A stretch of 16,555 bases of DNA. Source: CAZEER01 sp964586315. GTDB lineage: Bacteria > Fidelibacterota > Marinisomatia > Marinisomatales > UBA1611. Both the position numbers and the translations under genes were made by a program. Position 1 is the stretch's first letter, and every line of letters starts with the position of its first letter. The stretch spans positions 1-16,555 of the forward strand of contig CAZPHE010000047.1 of the NCBI GenBank assembly GCA_964586315.1, read 5' to 3'. A model generated the notes under the pieces. The model did not search any database and was not told the origin of the DNA. It was given only the letters and a program-made list of their open reading frames with translations. Positions 14,910-16,555 of the stretch are shown one piece after another.

Positions 14910-15857
14910 TCAATTATTCCTTTTATACCACTCGTATAAATCTTTTAGCCCTTTATTCAAAGGAATTTTTGATTTCCATCCCATCCCATTCAATATAGAT
15001 GTATTTAAGAGTTTTCTTGGAGTTCCATCTGGCTTATTTTTATTAAAAATAAGAAGACCATCAAATCCAATTATTTCCTTAATTAAAACTGCTAAATTTT
15101 TAATACTCAATTCGTCACCTGAACCAACATTAATATGCGAAATACCCATAGCATATAATTCTTTTGCATCAAGGTTATTCATAACAAAAATAACAGCAGT
15201 AGCTAAATCATCTACATGCAAAAATTCTCTAAGTGGATTACCACTTCCCCAAATTTCCACATCCTTTTTCCCACATATTTTTGCTTTGTGAATTTTTTGG
15301 ACCAATCCCGGAATTACATGAGATGTTTCTGGATCAAAATTATCATTTTGACCATATAAATTATTTGGCATAACAGAAATAAAATTTTTTCCATATTGCT
15401 TATAATAACTTTGACATAATTTTATTCCCGCTATCTTTGCGATAGCGTAAGAATCATTTGTACTTTCAAGAGAACTCGTTAGCAACTCCTGCTCTACAAT
15501 AGGTTGCTTTGCTAACCGAGGATAAATGCATGCCGATCCAAGAAATAATAACTTTTTGACCCCCGTTTCAAATGAAAAATGAATAATATTATTTTGTATC
15601 ATCAAATTTTCATATATAAACTCACCTTTAAAATTATTATTTGCTAGAATTCCACCTACCTTTGCAGCGGCCAAAAATACATATTCTGGTTTTTCTTTTT
15701 TAAAAAAACCTTCTGTTTTTTTTTGATTTGTTAAATCCAATTCTCTATGTGTTTTTTTGATAATATTTCTATAACCATATTGCTTAAGGAATCTTACAAT
15801 TGCAGAACCTACCATTCCCGTATGCCCAGCAACATATATTCTAGCAGTTTTTTCCAT
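14910..15857 (-). CDS. fcl: GDP-L-fucose synthase
   Basis: This 315-residue enzyme (Fcl/WcaG, GDP-4-keto-6-deoxymannose epimerase-reductase) makes GDP-L-fucose with NADPH. The cofactor loop is GHTGMVG (11-17); GSACIYP (107-113) supplies Ser108 and Cys110; the catalytic YAIAK is at 137-141; and His180 is in TSHVIP. All match the known E. coli catalytic set (Ser107, Cys109, Tyr136, Lys140, His179), shifted by one. AAAKVGGI and NNLYGQNDNFDPE are also typical, and the length is normal. The ATG overlaps the stop of the upstream gmd by one base (TAATG), with AGAGG six bases before it, so translation of the pair is probably coupled. The usual gmd-fcl pairing supports the function. Confidence 0.96.
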   Translation of the reverse strand: MEKTARIYVAGHTGMVGSAIVRFLKQYGYRNIIKKTHRELDLTNQKKTEGFFKKEKPEYVFLAAAKVGGILANNNFKGEFIYENLMIQNNIIHFSFETGVKKLLFLGSACIYPRLAKQPIVEQELLTSSLESTNDSYAIAKIAGIKLCQSYYKQYGKNFISVMPNNLYGQNDNFDPETSHVIPGLVQKIHKAKICGKKDVEIWGSGNPLREFLHVDDLATAVIFVMNNLDAKELYAMGISHINVGSGDELSIKNLAVLIKEIIGFDGLLIFNKNKPDGTPRKLLNTSILNGMGWKSKIPLNKGLKDLYEWYKRNN

Positions 15858-16555
15858 TAATAACCTCTGCGCCTAATTTTCTGCCAATCTGACTTAACCA
15901 TAATTTTAACTAAATCTTCCAGATTGGTTTTTGGTTTCCAATTTAGTTTTTTCCTTGCCTTAGATGCATCTCCTACAAGCATATCAATATCTGTTGGTCG
16001 GTAATATTTAGGATCTACTTTAACTATAATTTTCCCGGTCTCTACATTTATACCAACCTCTTTATCACCTTTACCTTGCCAGTCAATTTTAATACCTAAT
16101 TCATTAAATGTTAATTCAACAAATTTCCTAACAGTATTTGTTTCACCTGTGGCGAGGATATAATCATCAGGTATATCTTGCTGTAACATTCTCCACATAC
16201 CTTCACAATATTCTGGCGCAAAACCCCAGTCTCTCTTTGCATTCAAATTCCCCAATGACAAGCTTTCTTCTAAACCTTCTTTAATCTTACATGCAGCTCG
16301 TGTTATTTTTCGAGTTACAAAAGTTTCTCCTCTTCTGGGAGATTCATGATTAAATAAAATTCCATTACAGGCAAATAAATTATATGCTTCTCTATAATTT
16401 ACAATAATCCAAAAACCATACAGTTTAGCAACTCCATAAGGAGACCGTGGATAAAATGGTGTTTTTTCTGTCTGAGGTTTTTCCTGGACCTTCCCATATA
16501 GCTCACTTGTCGATGCTTGATAAAATTTAGTTTGTATCTGAGTCTCTTTAATCGC
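15857..16555 (-). CDS. gmd: GDP-mannose 4,6-dehydratase (5' end outside the window)
   Basis: The C-terminal 232 residues of Gmd are present; the frame is open to the window edge, so about 110-140 N-terminal residues including the NADP-binding loop lie beyond 16555. The visible part begins AIKETQIQTKFYQ and has the active-site ASTSELYG (14-21), the catalytic YGVAK (40-44), NHESPRRGETFVTRKIT, LGNLNAKRDWG, YILATGET and YRPTDIDMLVGD near the end. Gmd dehydrates GDP-D-mannose to GDP-4-keto-6-deoxymannose, the substrate of the next enzyme, Fcl, whose ATG overlaps its stop. A TTG at 16261 could be mistaken for a start, but conserved Gmd sequence continues upstream of it. Confidence 0.96.
   Translation of the reverse strand, partial: AIKETQIQTKFYQASTSELYGKVQEKPQTEKTPFYPRSPYGVAKLYGFWIIVNYREAYNLFACNGILFNHESPRRGETFVTRKITRAACKIKEGLEESLSLGNLNAKRDWGFAPEYCEGMWRMLQQDIPDDYILATGETNTVRKFVELTFNELGIKIDWQGKGDKEVGINVETGKIIVKVDPKYYRPTDIDMLVGDASKARKKLNWKPKTNLEDLVKIMVKSDWQKIRRRGY

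Noticed and set aside
14851..15291. Plus-strand open frame of 146 codons
   Set aside because: It lies antisense to the end of fcl and into its 3' gap, has no domain signal, and the minus-strand gene is certain.
15857..16261. A complete 134-residue protein starting with TTG at 16261
   Set aside because: The frame continues to the window edge with conserved Gmd motifs (ASTSELYG, YGVAK, NHESPRRGE), so it is the 3' part of gmd.

Overview
The window is a dense polysaccharide-biosynthesis locus. All thirteen genes lie on the minus strand, so transcription runs from high to low coordinates. The DNA is very A+T-rich (roughly 30% G+C by eye). Three genes appear to start with TTG, and several starts lack a clear Shine-Dalgarno sequence. 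A Gram-negative envelope is indicated by an outer-membrane export protein (Poly_export plus SLBB domains) and a Wzz-type inner-membrane co-polymerase. The mix of genes resembles low-G+C, probably marine, bacteria of the Bacteroidota/Neomarinimicrobiota (FCB-like) type. That assignment is an inference of low confidence; no rRNA or housekeeping marker is present.

Region by region, in the direction of transcription. (1) 16555-14910: the 3' part of GDP-mannose 4,6-dehydratase (cut by the window edge) overlaps by one base the gene for GDP-L-fucose synthase, giving GDP-L-fucose. (2) 14735-11360: a UDP-glucose 4-epimerase (galE), a TviB/WbpO-type UDP-N-acetylhexosamine 6-dehydrogenase and a UDP-glucuronate 4-epimerase-like enzyme supply UDP-galactose and UDP-uronic acids. 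(3) 10976-5255: the export module. It holds an unusual membrane protein with an N-terminal domain like the arm-binding domain of phage integrases, a 1012-residue exporter with about eight SLBB repeats, a winged-helix regulator with a decayed nucleotidyltransferase-like domain, and a Wzz-like co-polymerase. (4) 5231-32: a cassette of a sugar-nucleotide epimerase, a nucleotidyltransferase-kinase fusion (HldE activities in reverse order), a GmhA-like isomerase, a sulfotransferase-like protein and a second epimerase. This cassette probably makes and decorates a heptose-like activated sugar.

Together the genes make nucleotide sugars and provide the envelope export gate of a surface polysaccharide that probably contains fucose, uronic acid and an unusual sugar, and may be sulfated. 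No glycosyltransferase, flippase or polymerase is in the window; they must lie outside it.

The most interesting signals are the integrase-arm-like membrane protein (10200-10976); paired GGTAGT direct repeats on the coding strand in just two intergenic regions (10977-11359 and 14736-14909), which share an exact 17-mer; the multi-SLBB exporter; the regulator with a decayed catalytic site and the inverted repeats on both sides of it; and the heptose-like cassette, whose isomerase seems to lack catalytic residues of canonical GmhA.
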